Positions 17,175 to 25,498 of a stretch of 64,000 nt of DNA are shown piece by piece. Origin of the DNA: Thioalkalivibrio sp. ALE14 (lineage in GTDB: Bacteria; Pseudomonadota; Gammaproteobacteria; Ectothiorhodospirales; Ectothiorhodospiraceae); the NCBI RefSeq assembly GCF_000376845.1, contig NZ_AQXY01000020.1:1-64000 (forward strand), in the 5' to 3' direction. The notes beneath the pieces are model-generated. The model ran no database searches. It had not been told where the DNA came from and saw only the letters and a program-made list of their open reading frames with translations. The position numbers were made by a program, and so were the translations under genes. The stretch's first letter is position 1, and every line of letters starts with the position of its first letter.

Positions 17175-18522
17175 GGGAGACCCTTCTGCCTTCAAGTTCA
17201 TAATCGATCCTCAGTTCCCGGTCGAGGTGGACGGCGACCGTCTCGCCGGCGGGGGCGAAGACCGCGTCGAAGTGGCTTTCCTGGCGCTCCCGCAGCCACT
17301 GCGCGACTTCGCGGGCGGCACCGGAAGCCGCGCGGCCGGCAATGAACTCCCCGGTGTCGCCGGTGACGATGTTCTGTGTGAACCCCTCCTGACCCACGAT
17401 CTGCGTGGTCTGAGCGGCAGCGGCGGCGTCCGCAGCGGCTTGTGCCGTCACGATGCCGGTGGCCTGCGCCAGGTAGGCCGGTGCATTGGAAATGCGATCG
17501 CCCGGGATGCAGGGAACGCCCTGCTCGTTGGAGATCCAGCCGAGGGTGTCACCGGAATCCCCATCGGGATCCGGCAGAGTGCGAACGGTGCCGTCCTGAA
17601 AGACGAAGGTGACCGACTCCACCGAGCCCCGGACACAGGACAGTGTCCAGTCGCCCATCGCGGTCCCGGAGAAGATCATCCCCTCGATATTGGGGATGTC
17701 GATGTCGTTGGCGGCCAGGTTGCGTTCGCCGACGATCACCTTGAACGGCACCGGGTCTTCGACCGTCCCGCTGTGCGGTACACGCCCGATCAGGGCCGTC
17801 ATGGCAGTGGAGCCCATCAGGGTCGAATTGCGCGGCACCGTGTACCGGGGATCTTCCTCCGGCGTATCCGTGCCGGTGGCGCGCGCCGCCGTGTCGCGGG
17901 CGTGCTCCACGCCGGCGGCGCCGCGATCCCGGATGGTGCCGGCCACCGACCGGCTGCGATCGAGGAGTCCGCCCCCTTCTTCTTCTGGGTCATAGCCCAC
18001 GGGATTCGTCCAACGCAGGGTGTCGGCGGACTCGGGTTCGGCCGTGCGCGTGCGGTCCTGAATGACCGGGGCCTCGTCTTCCCGAATGCCTAGACCGATC
18101 GGAATGTCGCTCCCGGGCACCAGGTCGGGGTCCTCTTCTTCCCGCTGCTCCAGCTGCTGGCCCATGTCCTGTACGCGGGAGCTGAGCTGGTCCATGCGCC
18201 CGAGGAGTCCCTCCAGGTGGCTCTGGCGCTCGGGGTCCGGCTCCTGCCGTGCTTCCTCGGCCAGCTGCTCGCGCATCCGCTGGTTGTCTTCGCGCAGTTC
18301 GCGCAGCTGTCGGCGCGTCTCGCGCTGCTCGGCCGTCAGGGTGCGGATGGTGTCGGTGGCCGTGTCCGCGTCCGGTTGCGCCGCCGCCTGCCGCTGGTCC
18401 AACGAGTCCGGTGCCTCGGCCGTCGGCTCGGTGCCGCAGGAGCGAAGCATCACCAGGATCATCAATGCGCCAACGGCCAGGCCGATGATCGGCAGAAGTC
18501 GATTGCCCTTGGTGGAAACCAT
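17131..18522 (-). CDS. Integrating conjugative element protein, PFL_4705 family (TraB/VirB10-like)
   Basis: Encodes 463 residues from ATG 18522, which shares bases with the upstream stop (TGATG). One N-terminal membrane helix (LLPIIGLAVGALMILVML), a long coiled coil (about residues 50-130) and a C-terminal beta-rich part with VPRNSTLMGSTAMTALIGRVP, PFKVIVGERNLAANDIDIPNIEGMIFSGTA-type sequence and a Cys pair. This is the TraB/VirB10 arrangement: an inner-membrane-anchored protein spanning the periplasm that links the ATPases to the outer-membrane pore. TIGR03752 is the matching family. Confidence 0.9.
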   Translation of the reverse strand: MVSTKGNRLLPIIGLAVGALMILVMLRSCGTEPTAEAPDSLDQRQAAAQPDADTATDTIRTLTAEQRETRRQLRELREDNQRMREQLAEEARQEPDPERQSHLEGLLGRMDQLSSRVQDMGQQLEQREEEDPDLVPGSDIPIGLGIREDEAPVIQDRTRTAEPESADTLRWTNPVGYDPEEEGGGLLDRSRSVAGTIRDRGAAGVEHARDTAARATGTDTPEEDPRYTVPRNSTLMGSTAMTALIGRVPHSGTVEDPVPFKVIVGERNLAANDIDIPNIEGMIFSGTAMGDWTLSCVRGSVESVTFVFQDGTVRTLPDPDGDSGDTLGWISNEQGVPCIPGDRISNAPAYLAQATGIVTAQAAADAAAAAQTTQIVGQEGFTQNIVTGDTGEFIAGRAASGAAREVAQWLRERQESHFDAVFAPAGETVAVHLDRELRIDYELEGRRVSHEAFERRSTYRTLD

Positions 18523-19304
18523 CAGCGCACCCCCCAAAAGCTCTCGTCAAAGGGGCGATCCGACACGACATACACGGCGGTCGTGTCGGCTTCGTGGCCG
18601 GCCGGGTGCAGCCGTGCATGCTGAAAGGTGGCCGTCAGCCAGTCGCCCCGCAGGTCGCGGGGGTCGAGCGTCACCGGGGATTCCGTGGCGTTGCGCAGCT
18701 TGACGGCGGTGACATACCAGCGCCCGCCACGCCAGGCCGCGAGCGGTTCGGCGGTGACGGCCGCGCCCCGGACCAGGCGGACCGGTTCCTGGTTCAGCGA
18801 AACCTGGCGCACGCCAGGCATCTGCGGGGCGAGACGGCTGGGGCCGTACAGGGATTGGGACGCGAATCGCGTCAGCGCCACGTAGTCCAGGTTCTGGTGG
18901 TCGGGTTCGGCGTCGGGGACGTCCGTCGCGCGGTCCCGCCGGCTCCCCGGCCGATGAATGACGACCTCATTGGCGCGCGCCCCGTCTTCGGCCGAAAGGT
19001 CGAGCATGAACGTCGCCCCGGACTCGACATCGGCAATGACGGCGCGGGCGGGGCCGAACGAGGATTGCGCCTTGAGGTACACGATCCCATCGTTCGAGAA
19101 CACGCGGACCTGATCATCAATGTGAGGTGGAAGCCCCACGCGGACGTGCCCGGCCGGGAAGCGGATCAGCCGCTCCTGCCCGACGGGCAGGGTGACCTGG
19201 ACGGGCGTACCGTCCCACGTAATGCGGTCGGGGCTGTCGCCGGCGGTGGCCGACACCGGCCCCGCGAGGGCCGCGATTAGGGCAATGGCGAGGATCGGTC
19301 GCAT
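18522..19304 (-). CDS. Integrating conjugative element protein, PFL_4704 family (TraK/VirB9-like)
   Basis: Encodes 260 residues. Signal peptide MRPILAIALIAALAGPVSA; the mature protein is beta-rich (QVTLPVGQERLIRFPAGHVRVGLPPH, DGIVYLKAQ, ARAVIADVESG) and contains a C-terminal domain with ALTRFASQSLYGPSRL and GGRWYVTAVKLRNAT. This matches TIGR03749/DUF3438, the secretin-like TraK equivalent of the outer-membrane core complex. Starts and stops overlap its neighbours on both sides, showing tight operon coupling. Confidence 0.9.
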   Translation of the reverse strand: MRPILAIALIAALAGPVSATAGDSPDRITWDGTPVQVTLPVGQERLIRFPAGHVRVGLPPHIDDQVRVFSNDGIVYLKAQSSFGPARAVIADVESGATFMLDLSAEDGARANEVVIHRPGSRRDRATDVPDAEPDHQNLDYVALTRFASQSLYGPSRLAPQMPGVRQVSLNQEPVRLVRGAAVTAEPLAAWRGGRWYVTAVKLRNATESPVTLDPRDLRGDWLTATFQHARLHPAGHEADTTAVYVVSDRPFDESFWGVR

Positions 19305-19930
19305 TACTGCTCCTCCTCCGGGTCGATGCGATAGGGATCTTGGACGAAGCCCGCGAGGGCGAGCCCCCAGGGGTTCGCTTCAGGGTCGATGTCGTAGGCG
19401 ACCACCCGCAGGGGGTAGCGGATGAACACCTGCTTGACGCGCTCGCCGTCGATGCGCTCCTCGACCTCCACGTCCAGCCATACGGTCCACGTACCGTCGC
19501 CCGTGGCTTGCACGCGATCCGGGGTGTAACGCAGGCCGTCGATCTCCCGGATGAACCGACTGCGATGCCGCAGCTCGCCGCTGCGCGCGCGTTGCTCCCG
19601 GTCCGCTTCGAGGGTTTGCTGAAAGCGCGGCGTCAGGAACGCCTGCAGCGACCAGAGATTGTCCGAGTAGTCCTCGCGGCCGTCCTTGGGCCAGCGATGG
19701 ACCTGCTGCCAGATATAGAACGCGAAGGTGTACACCGACGCGGGATGCACCTCTCCGGCTTCCAGAACCCCGCCGGTCCGAAGATCCGGGGGGATGTGCA
19801 CGGTCAGGCGGTCGGGGGCCTGCTGCCATCCAAACCACAGGCCGAGGGCCACGACTGCCATGACGGCAATGACGCCCCGGAGGGTGTTGATGTGCGATCG
19901 GGCACTGTCGAGTTCCTTGCGGTATCTCAC
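19304..19930 (-). CDS. Integrating conjugative element protein, PFL_4703 family (TraE/VirB8-like)
   Basis: Encodes 208 residues. A short cytoplasmic N-terminus, one membrane helix (TLRGVIAVMAVVALGLWFGWQQ) and a periplasmic domain with IPPDLRTGGVLEAGEVHPASVYTFAFYIWQQVHRWP and WLDVEVEERIDGERVK. That is TIGR03746/DUF2895, the VirB8-like scaffold of the inner-membrane complex. It begins 4 bases inside the end of the TIGR03750 gene. Confidence 0.9.
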   Translation of the reverse strand: MRYRKELDSARSHINTLRGVIAVMAVVALGLWFGWQQAPDRLTVHIPPDLRTGGVLEAGEVHPASVYTFAFYIWQQVHRWPKDGREDYSDNLWSLQAFLTPRFQQTLEADREQRARSGELRHRSRFIREIDGLRYTPDRVQATGDGTWTVWLDVEVEERIDGERVKQVFIRYPLRVVAYDIDPEANPWGLALAGFVQDPYRIDPEEEQ

Positions 19931-20286
19931 GAACGTCTCCCCAGGTCCCAGGTCCCGCTGCGCAGCGTCACCGGGACCTTGCGCAGGCCGCTCCGGTGCA
20001 GAGCGAGCATGGCGCGTTGTTGGTAGTAGCCGGTGGGGCGGCCCCGCTTGATCTTCTGGAAGACCGTGGCGGTGATGAACACGGTTCCCAGCACGGCGAC
20101 TGCCGCGATGCCGACGCCCATCATCGGAGCGCCGACCACGAAACCGAGCAGGATCCCGACGGGCAGCCAGCCGATCACGGCGAGCACGAGAATGGCGAGC
20201 AGCTCACTGGAGGAGCAGCCACGAAAGATGAGCGGCTCCTCGTTGAGCCGTTCGGCCATTCGGTTTTCGAGTCCGGGTGTCGCCAT
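19927..20286 (-). CDS. Conjugative transfer region protein, TIGR03750 family (TraL-like)
   Basis: Encodes 119 residues from ATG 20286. The signature ERLNEEPLIFRGCSSSEL is followed by two membrane helices (AILVLAVIGWLPVGILLGFVV and IAAVAVLGTVFITATVF) and a basic cytoplasmic tail with KRGRPTGYYQQ. The order TIGR03745 - TIGR03750 - PFL_4703 is standard for this ICE class and corresponds to F TraA/TraL/TraE. It lies in the inner membrane. Confidence 0.9.
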   Translation of the reverse strand: MATPGLENRMAERLNEEPLIFRGCSSSELLAILVLAVIGWLPVGILLGFVVGAPMMGVGIAAVAVLGTVFITATVFQKIKRGRPTGYYQQRAMLALHRSGLRKVPVTLRSGTWDLGRRS

Positions 20287-20297
20287 GACGAAGAAGC

Positions 20298-20672
20298 TCA
20301 GGACTCCATGATCGACATGGCTTGAGTGACGAAGAAGCTCAGGACGAGGAGGATCACAGCACCCACCACGCCGAGCAGACCGACTTCGCCCCATTCGGCC
20401 TTTCCTTGGCGGGCCTCATTGAACTTGGTCAGCGCGGTCCAGGACACCCACAGGAAGGAAGCGATGGCGATCAGCGTCCCGAGGAGGGTCGCTCCCTCGT
20501 AGAGGTAGCCGCGCATGAGGTCGATCCAGTTGCCGGCCGTGAACCCTCCGTCGGGCTCGGGGGCCGTGGGCAGGTTCTGCGCCCAGGCGGGTGTCGTGTG
20601 CAGGGCGACCACCACGCCACTCAGGAACATGGTGCGGGCGCGAGCCCAATAGCGTTTACAGGTACTCAACAT
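20298..20672 (-). CDS. Integrating conjugative element membrane protein, PFL_4702 family (pilin-like)
   Basis: Encodes 124 residues. Leader with TMFLSGVVVALHTTPAWAQ (signal cleavage after WAQ), then two hydrophobic segments (YEGATLLGTLIAIASFLWVSWTAL, LLGVVGAVILLVLSFFVTQAM). TIGR03745 is the family. The size and two-helix layout are those of conjugative pilin subunits (VirB2/TraA type), so this is the best candidate for the mating pilus subunit. Confidence 0.85.
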   Translation of the reverse strand: MLSTCKRYWARARTMFLSGVVVALHTTPAWAQNLPTAPEPDGGFTAGNWIDLMRGYLYEGATLLGTLIAIASFLWVSWTALTKFNEARQGKAEWGEVGLLGVVGAVILLVLSFFVTQAMSIMES

Positions 20673-20684
20673 CGTTGTGTCCTC

Positions 20685-20918
20685 CTATGGACGGATGAAA
20701 TAACCCACGAGCATCACCACCACGGCAGCTCGAATGGCGACCCACAACAGGTCCAACATCGGTATTTCGCGGTCACTCCAGGCGCGGAACTGGCCCATCA
20801 CGACCCACATGAGCCAGATTAGGTAGGTGACCGCGACAATCGCCGCGATCGCGAGCCCGAGATCGGCGCCACTCGCGCCGGCCCACTGCTCGAACTGACT
20901 GGAGGCATCGCCGCTCAC
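20685..20918 (-). CDS. Integrating conjugative element protein, PFL_4701 family
   Basis: Encodes 77 residues with the expected short form: a polar head (SQFEQWAGASGADLGLAI), a first helix (AAIVAVTYLIWLMWVVMGQF) and a second one (LLWVAIRAAVVVMLVGYFIRP). This matches TIGR03758. It overlaps the RAQPRD gene stop and precedes the pilin-like gene, so it is probably a small inner-membrane assembly factor or a second pilin-like subunit. Confidence 0.85.
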   Translation of the reverse strand: MSGDASSQFEQWAGASGADLGLAIAAIVAVTYLIWLMWVVMGQFRAWSDREIPMLDLLWVAIRAAVVVMLVGYFIRP

Positions 20919-21217
20919 CGGCGGTAATCACCACTGAGGGGCTCGACCCGGCGCGGTTGGGCGCGCGGTGCCCGGAGGTGCTCCTCGATGCCGGCCTGAA
21001 CCCGATCCAGGTCGTGGCGCAGCCAGTCGTACTGGAAGCGGATCCGTGCGTCGGGGTCGGCATGGGCTTCGGCCTGATCAACCAGTGCGTGCAGGGCCTG
21101 AATCTCGTGAGCGAGTCGGCTCAGGCTCTCGCGTTCCGCATCGCGGTCGGCCAGGGCAGCCGGTGTGAGGGTGATCATCACCACGCCCGTAGCGAGCGCG
21201 ACAAGGGTCCTGTGCAT
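20915..21217 (-). CDS. RAQPRD family ICE protein
   Basis: Encodes 100 residues from ATG 21217 (GGAG about 9 bases upstream; an earlier ATG at 21250 is less well placed). A signal peptide (TLVALATGVVMITLTPAALA) precedes a helical mature part with RLAHEIQALHALVDQAE and the family hallmark RAQPR near the C-terminus, followed by EPLSGDYRR. It is the first gene of the second transfer operon segment, just after a hairpin terminator. Periplasmic; function unknown. Confidence 0.9.
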   Translation of the reverse strand: MHRTLVALATGVVMITLTPAALADRDAERESLSRLAHEIQALHALVDQAEAHADPDARIRFQYDWLRHDLDRVQAGIEEHLRAPRAQPRRVEPLSGDYRR

Positions 21218-21281
21218 AGCGTGTGACTCCGAGACGTTAGCGTGAGCCACAGTCTTCTGATTCCCGGCCGTGGCGACTACG

Positions 21282-21312
21282 AAAAATCCTCAAACCGATC
21301 GCGAGGGTTTTT
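21282..21312. terminator. Bidirectional hairpin terminator, copy 1
   Basis: AAAAATCCTC (21282-21291) pairs with GAGGGTTTTT (21303-21312). The A- and T-runs make it a terminator on either strand. Together with the preceding GTGGCGACTACG it is repeated almost exactly at 27933-27975. Here it separates the TraD/PFL_4697 segment from the RAQPRD segment. Confidence 0.75.
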
Positions 21313-21526
21313 CGGGCGCCAGGGTTGAGCCCCTGCGCCGTGCGATTCGAGCCTTCGGAAAGGGCGGGTTTGGCGAGGGTGAAACGTGGGTGGGCCGAGC
21401 AGACTGCATCGCAAGCCCGAGCGGGAGTGCGGCGTCGAACGTCGGTGGTAAGGGGTTTGGCGTCCGGCCGTCCGGGGGTGGAGAAACGCTATGCGCTCGT
21501 GACACTCGCAGCGGCGGGTGGGGTTC
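21313..21526. other. Intergenic, probable promoter region of the second transfer segment
   Basis: About 215 bases without a supported gene. Open frames on the plus strand are antisense and have no ribosome-binding site. It lies downstream of the PFL_4697 gene and upstream of the RAQPRD gene. No promoter can be named with confidence. Confidence 0.3.
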
Positions 21527-22270
21527 TCAGAGGTATTTCTTGAAGCTCGAAGCGGTAATGGCGATGGTGATCGCATTGAGCAGGGCGAACGGGAGAATGA
21601 CCCAATTCGGGTGGACCGAAAACGGCAGTGCGAGGTAGACCACCCAGGCCATGGCGATCGAGGGCGCCATCAGCCGTTTCGCGTGGTGGTAGACGAACGA
21701 CGATTCGCGGCCACCCCCCCAGCGGCGCAGATCGCGCTGCACGAGTCCATCGACCAGGGCGACCATGGCGAACAGGACGAACACCGGCATGGCGAGGGTC
21801 AGCACCCCCAGGCGGAGGGCGAAGACCTGCGTGATCGCCATGCCGGCCAGGACATAAGGCTCAATGGAGTGATACCCGTTGCGCAGAGAGTGCACGATCC
21901 GGCCATCCTCGGGGTGCGCGGGAATCGACAGCCACTCCACGAGCGAGTGGATCCCCGTGTACTCAAACAGGAAGCGATAGGACACCTCCGCGAAGCTGCG
22001 CGCGTAGCTCCCTGGATCCGCGGTCAACATGGACTGACGAAAGTCCTCGTTGAGGTAGCCGATCTCGCGTTCGAGCATCTGCTGGCTGTGCTGGATGCCT
22101 TGCTCCGGCCAGATCCACGTCATGCCGACCCATTCCGCCACCAGGGAAAACAGCAACGCCGCGAGCAACCACAGGACGAGCTGCCCCGCGAGGTTCAACG
22201 TTCGCCCGATCAGCCCCGGGTCGCGCTGCTGCGCGGGGTGGCTCGATGTCTGCCGGCGCGCGCTCGCCAT
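21527..22270 (-). CDS. Integrating conjugative element membrane protein, PFL_4697 family
   Basis: Encodes 247 residues from ATG 22270, overlapping the traD stop (TGATG). Membrane helices: LVLWLLAALLFSLVAEWVG near the N-terminus and three more in the C-terminal half (VLAGMAITQVFALRLGVLTL, PVFVLFAMVALVDGLV, SIAMAWVVYLALPFSV). ERRGGRESSFVYHHAKR-like sequence (WGGGRESSFVYHHAKRL) is the TIGR03747/DUF4400 signature. It always accompanies TraD in this ICE class and may support the coupling protein at the inner membrane. Confidence 0.9.
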   Translation of the reverse strand: MASARRQTSSHPAQQRDPGLIGRTLNLAGQLVLWLLAALLFSLVAEWVGMTWIWPEQGIQHSQQMLEREIGYLNEDFRQSMLTADPGSYARSFAEVSYRFLFEYTGIHSLVEWLSIPAHPEDGRIVHSLRNGYHSIEPYVLAGMAITQVFALRLGVLTLAMPVFVLFAMVALVDGLVQRDLRRWGGGRESSFVYHHAKRLMAPSIAMAWVVYLALPFSVHPNWVILPFALLNAITIAITASSFKKYL

Positions 22271-24351
22271 CAGGCGGGTTCCTGCGGGGCGACCGGCATG
22301 GCGGTGTCCTGCCACCAATGCTCGGCGGTGGTGTAATCGCGCTGCATGCGCTCGGCGATGTCGGCGAGCGACCCGGGCATCACCGGATCCGCTTTACTGT
22401 CCGGAAGCGGCATCCGGATCTTCCAGAGCTGTCCCCCCTCGATCAGGGCGAACGCCTGACCCTTGGGCAGGGTGACGATGTCGGACGGCGTGAGCAGCGG
22501 GACCTCGGTTACCGTGATGCGGTCTTCGTTGCGGCTGGAGAAGTGCTGGTCGGATTCGGGATCGGCCGAATCGTTGGTGCCGGACACCTGCATGAGCGTG
22601 TTGATCTCGACCTGCGGAAGTTGCTCCGTGAGCATTTCGGCGGTCGCGTACTCCTTCACCCGCAGCATGACCAGCGTGTTGAAGTTACCGGCCACCTGGC
22701 CGGCCTTGGACTTGGATCCGATCCGGGCCTCGACGTCGGACCAGGTCTGCGTATAGGCCGTGACCTGGAACCCCGCGCCACCGGCCTTGTTCAGCAGGGG
22801 GATGAACTCGTCGCCGATCAGCTCGTTGAACTCGTCGGCATGCACGTTGACGGTCGGTAGCCCCGACCGACCACCATCCGGCAGGCCGTCGTCCTGCCCA
22901 TGCTTGTACAGCTGACCCGCGACGGAGCAGAGATCCGCGAACATCGAGTTGCCCACGGCCGCCGCGACGTCGGCATCCGAGAGCGCGTCGAGGCCCACGT
23001 AGACGATGCCGCCGGTGCGGATGATCTCCCGCCAGGAGAAGATCGGGCGAGGGTCGTCGGTGTCGAGATAGTCGGGGGCGATCAGCTCCGCCGTCTTGCC
23101 GGTGGTCAGCTTTTCCATCAGGGGGAGCAGCGAAGCCACGATCTTGTCGAAATAGGTCTTGTCGTACTCGAAGGCGCTGCGCAGGCCGTCGGCGACCGGA
23201 TCGAACAGCCCCTGCTCCTTGGCGTAGAGCATCAGGGCGACGGCACGCTTGTCCCGACCCTGCAGGTTGCGCGGTAGCTGGCGTTCGTTGGTGTTGGCCT
23301 CGCGCCGCCCCACTTCCTCCTTCCAGCCTTCGGGGGCCACGCTGGGGAGCCAGTGCTCGTAGTATTCGATCAGTAGCGGCTCGATGTAGGTGATGTGCCG
23401 GAGGATCTGTTGGTAATCCGGGCGTCGGCCCAGCGCCACGATCGCCTGAGACACGATGTTCACGAATCGCCACGCGAACTCCTTGAAGGCGGCACTGTTG
23501 CCTTCGCTCGGGAGCTGGTTCGAGACACGGGTGGCGACCTCGGTAATGCGGCTGAACGACCCGACGGCGTTGTAGCGTGCCGAGTGGTCGGGGTAGCCCA
23601 GGTGAAACATATAGAACTGGTCTTCGCGCCCCGCGCGCCGGGCCTCCGCATACATCCGCTTGAGCAGCTCGGCATCCCCCTTGGGGTCGATCACGATGGT
23701 GACGTCGCCGCGCCGGATGTCCTGAGTGATCAGGACTTCGGCCAGCCGCGTCTTGCCCACTCGGGTCGTACCCAGGACGAGGGTGTGCCCCACGCGCTCA
23801 CCGAGATCCGTCCAGGCATCTTCCTCGTCCGGTTCAACGGCGTGCAGCGCGGGTTTTCCCCCCACGGGAGGCAGAGGGGCCAGGGGGTTCCACCAGGCCC
23901 GCTTCCCGAGTGCGCGCGCAATGCCGCGCAGCCCGGGCGTGGACTCCCACTGAACTTCCTTGCGACGGGCCCAGCGGTACAGGGGGCCGGGATCCACGTA
24001 ATGCTGGACCTCCGGCCGGATCGTGTCCCGCAGGCGCTGCGTGTGCTTCTGCGTCCAGCGGAACCCCCGTCCGAGGTAGAGCTTCCGGCGCGAGACGGGG
24101 ATTTGTTTCGCGCTCATGGAAAACTCGGGCAGCTGTCGGAGGTGGCGGTGATACCGCACGATCCGCCACCCCTGCCGCGCCCGGTGCACGGCCAGTGCCC
24201 CGAGCATCAAAGCCGCGACCCAGGCGATCGAGGGGGTCATCATCAGGGCCCAGGGCGCGGCGATCGCGATGACGGCGGCGGCGCCGGCCACAAAGGCGGA
24301 GTAGAACTCGACCGGCGGTCGTAGCAGGGCCTCGACGGGCAGCTGGCTCAC
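22270..24351 (-). CDS. traD: Type IV coupling protein TraD, ICE (TOL/SXT) type
   Basis: Encodes 693 residues. Two N-terminal membrane helices (about 20-55), the P-loop GTTRVGKT (194-201), DVTIVIDPKGDAELLK, and later VNVHADEFNELIGDEFIPLLNKAGGAGF (Walker B and following) and AYTQTWSDVEARIGS. It is the hexameric ATPase that brings the relaxase-DNA complex to the secretion channel. The start overlaps the PFL_4695 stop by 4 bases. The relaxase itself is not in the window. Confidence 0.95.
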   Translation of the reverse strand: MSQLPVEALLRPPVEFYSAFVAGAAAVIAIAAPWALMMTPSIAWVAALMLGALAVHRARQGWRIVRYHRHLRQLPEFSMSAKQIPVSRRKLYLGRGFRWTQKHTQRLRDTIRPEVQHYVDPGPLYRWARRKEVQWESTPGLRGIARALGKRAWWNPLAPLPPVGGKPALHAVEPDEEDAWTDLGERVGHTLVLGTTRVGKTRLAEVLITQDIRRGDVTIVIDPKGDAELLKRMYAEARRAGREDQFYMFHLGYPDHSARYNAVGSFSRITEVATRVSNQLPSEGNSAAFKEFAWRFVNIVSQAIVALGRRPDYQQILRHITYIEPLLIEYYEHWLPSVAPEGWKEEVGRREANTNERQLPRNLQGRDKRAVALMLYAKEQGLFDPVADGLRSAFEYDKTYFDKIVASLLPLMEKLTTGKTAELIAPDYLDTDDPRPIFSWREIIRTGGIVYVGLDALSDADVAAAVGNSMFADLCSVAGQLYKHGQDDGLPDGGRSGLPTVNVHADEFNELIGDEFIPLLNKAGGAGFQVTAYTQTWSDVEARIGSKSKAGQVAGNFNTLVMLRVKEYATAEMLTEQLPQVEINTLMQVSGTNDSADPESDQHFSSRNEDRITVTEVPLLTPSDIVTLPKGQAFALIEGGQLWKIRMPLPDSKADPVMPGSLADIAERMQRDYTTAEHWWQDTAMPVAPQEPA

Positions 24352-24878
24352 TGTTCGATCCCCTCGCGCGAGATCAGGACCGGGTAGACGTCGAGCTGCA
24401 ACCGCTCGGCGAGATCATCGCCGTGCGAGAGCTGGACCGGGATCCCGTGCGCGGTGTCGCGCACCCGTTCGAGGTCCTCGGGGGTCTCCGCCTGAACGAG
24501 CATGCACACGGCCCCCGCCTGCATGAGAGCGACCCGGTGGTGTTCCAGCCAGGCGAGCGATTGCGGATCCGAGCCCACCAAACAGAGTGGCCGCGGCATG
24601 TGCTGAAGCGTCTCGCGGACATGCGCCGGCGGCTGTCCCTGCAGCGGTGCCACGCGCAAGCGGGACGGCTCGATGGGCAACATGCGCTCGGCCGCGTCGT
24701 TCAACGGGGGGAGTGCGGCCGTGTTGCGGGGCGTGGGCTCCTCGGCACCCTCCAGGCGCTCCAGGTAGGGGGCCGCCGGACGGCCCTCGCCCGTATCGAG
24801 GATCACCTCCAGGGCCTGCGCAGAGGCAGAGACGAAGAGAAGGGGCAGCAGGGCGGCCAGGGGGGACTTCACGATCAC
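24348..24878 (-). CDS. Integrating conjugative element protein, PFL_4695 family
   Basis: Encodes 176 residues from GTG 24878, chosen because GGAGG lies 7 bases upstream; a GTG two codons later is also possible. The signal peptide LAALLPLLFVSASAQA precedes LEVILDTGEGRPAAPYL, RVAPLQGQPP and a C-terminal LCLVGSDPQSLAWLEHH and VYPVLISREGIEQ. TIGR03765 is the family. It is a periplasmic protein of unknown role, always beside the coupling protein. Confidence 0.8.
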   Translation of the reverse strand: MIVKSPLAALLPLLFVSASAQALEVILDTGEGRPAAPYLERLEGAEEPTPRNTAALPPLNDAAERMLPIEPSRLRVAPLQGQPPAHVRETLQHMPRPLCLVGSDPQSLAWLEHHRVALMQAGAVCMLVQAETPEDLERVRDTAHGIPVQLSHGDDLAERLQLDVYPVLISREGIEQ

Positions 24879-25498
24879 GGCAGAGCCTCCAGATGGTGTT
24901 GGACGCGGGCCCGGTGGCGGGCGGCGTTGGTGGTGTTCGAGGGCGCGTGATAGAGGCCGCTGGCTTCCAGCCAGTGGCCGCTGCGTTCGTACTGCTCGCG
25001 CAGGATGGCGGCACCGATGCGGAGGTTGCGATAAGGGTCGAGGGCCCGCGCCGGGTCCTGGAGACGCGCCTCGTGCCAGCGCCAGTTGACCTGCATGAGC
25101 CCTATATCGATGTTCCGCTTCCCGGCCGCGAGGTGGCTTTCCAGGGCGTCCAGCGCTTCCCGGTACGTGCGGTATCGCTCCGGCCGCCCACCGACGTTGA
25201 GGGTCCAGGGCCACGGCCGCGCCGCACCCGTGGACAGCCGTGCGCCGGACTCGGCGGCGGCGAGGGCGTACAGGACATTGGCCGGAACACCCTCGGCCTG
25301 AGCGACGCGGTGGTAGCCTTCAGGAACGCCCGCTGCCGCCCGGGTCGCAAGCGCTAGGGCAAGACCGGCTGCCAGCGCTGCCCGGAATGCCGCAACAGCG
25401 AGGGCGTGTCGTGATCGGCCAGCGTGCCGTCGTCGTGATTGAGGGTGATACGACCGGCTCGCACCAGGTCGATCGGGACCGCGTTCTCCGCCGCCCAT
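24875..25498 (-). CDS. Lytic transglycosylase of the transfer region
   Basis: The catalytic domain is clear: VPANVLYALAAAESG (catalytic Glu in the A-x-x-E-S motif), PWPWTLN, IDIGLMQVNWRWH, and AILREQYERSGHWLEASGLYHAPS. It should nick peptidoglycan to let the secretion channel pass. A hydrophobic segment ALAAGLALALATRAAAG acts as signal peptide. No ATG, GTG or TTG lies directly before it; the nearest ATG (25498, with another at 25552) is inside the upstream PFL_4693 gene, giving an unusual overlap of about 145 bases. A CTG start close to the signal peptide is the alternative. Confidence 0.8.
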   Translation of the reverse strand: MGGGERGPDRPGASRSYHPQSRRRHAGRSRHALAVAAFRAALAAGLALALATRAAAGVPEGYHRVAQAEGVPANVLYALAAAESGARLSTGAARPWPWTLNVGGRPERYRTYREALDALESHLAAGKRNIDIGLMQVNWRWHEARLQDPARALDPYRNLRIGAAILREQYERSGHWLEASGLYHAPSNTTNAARHRARVQHHLEALP

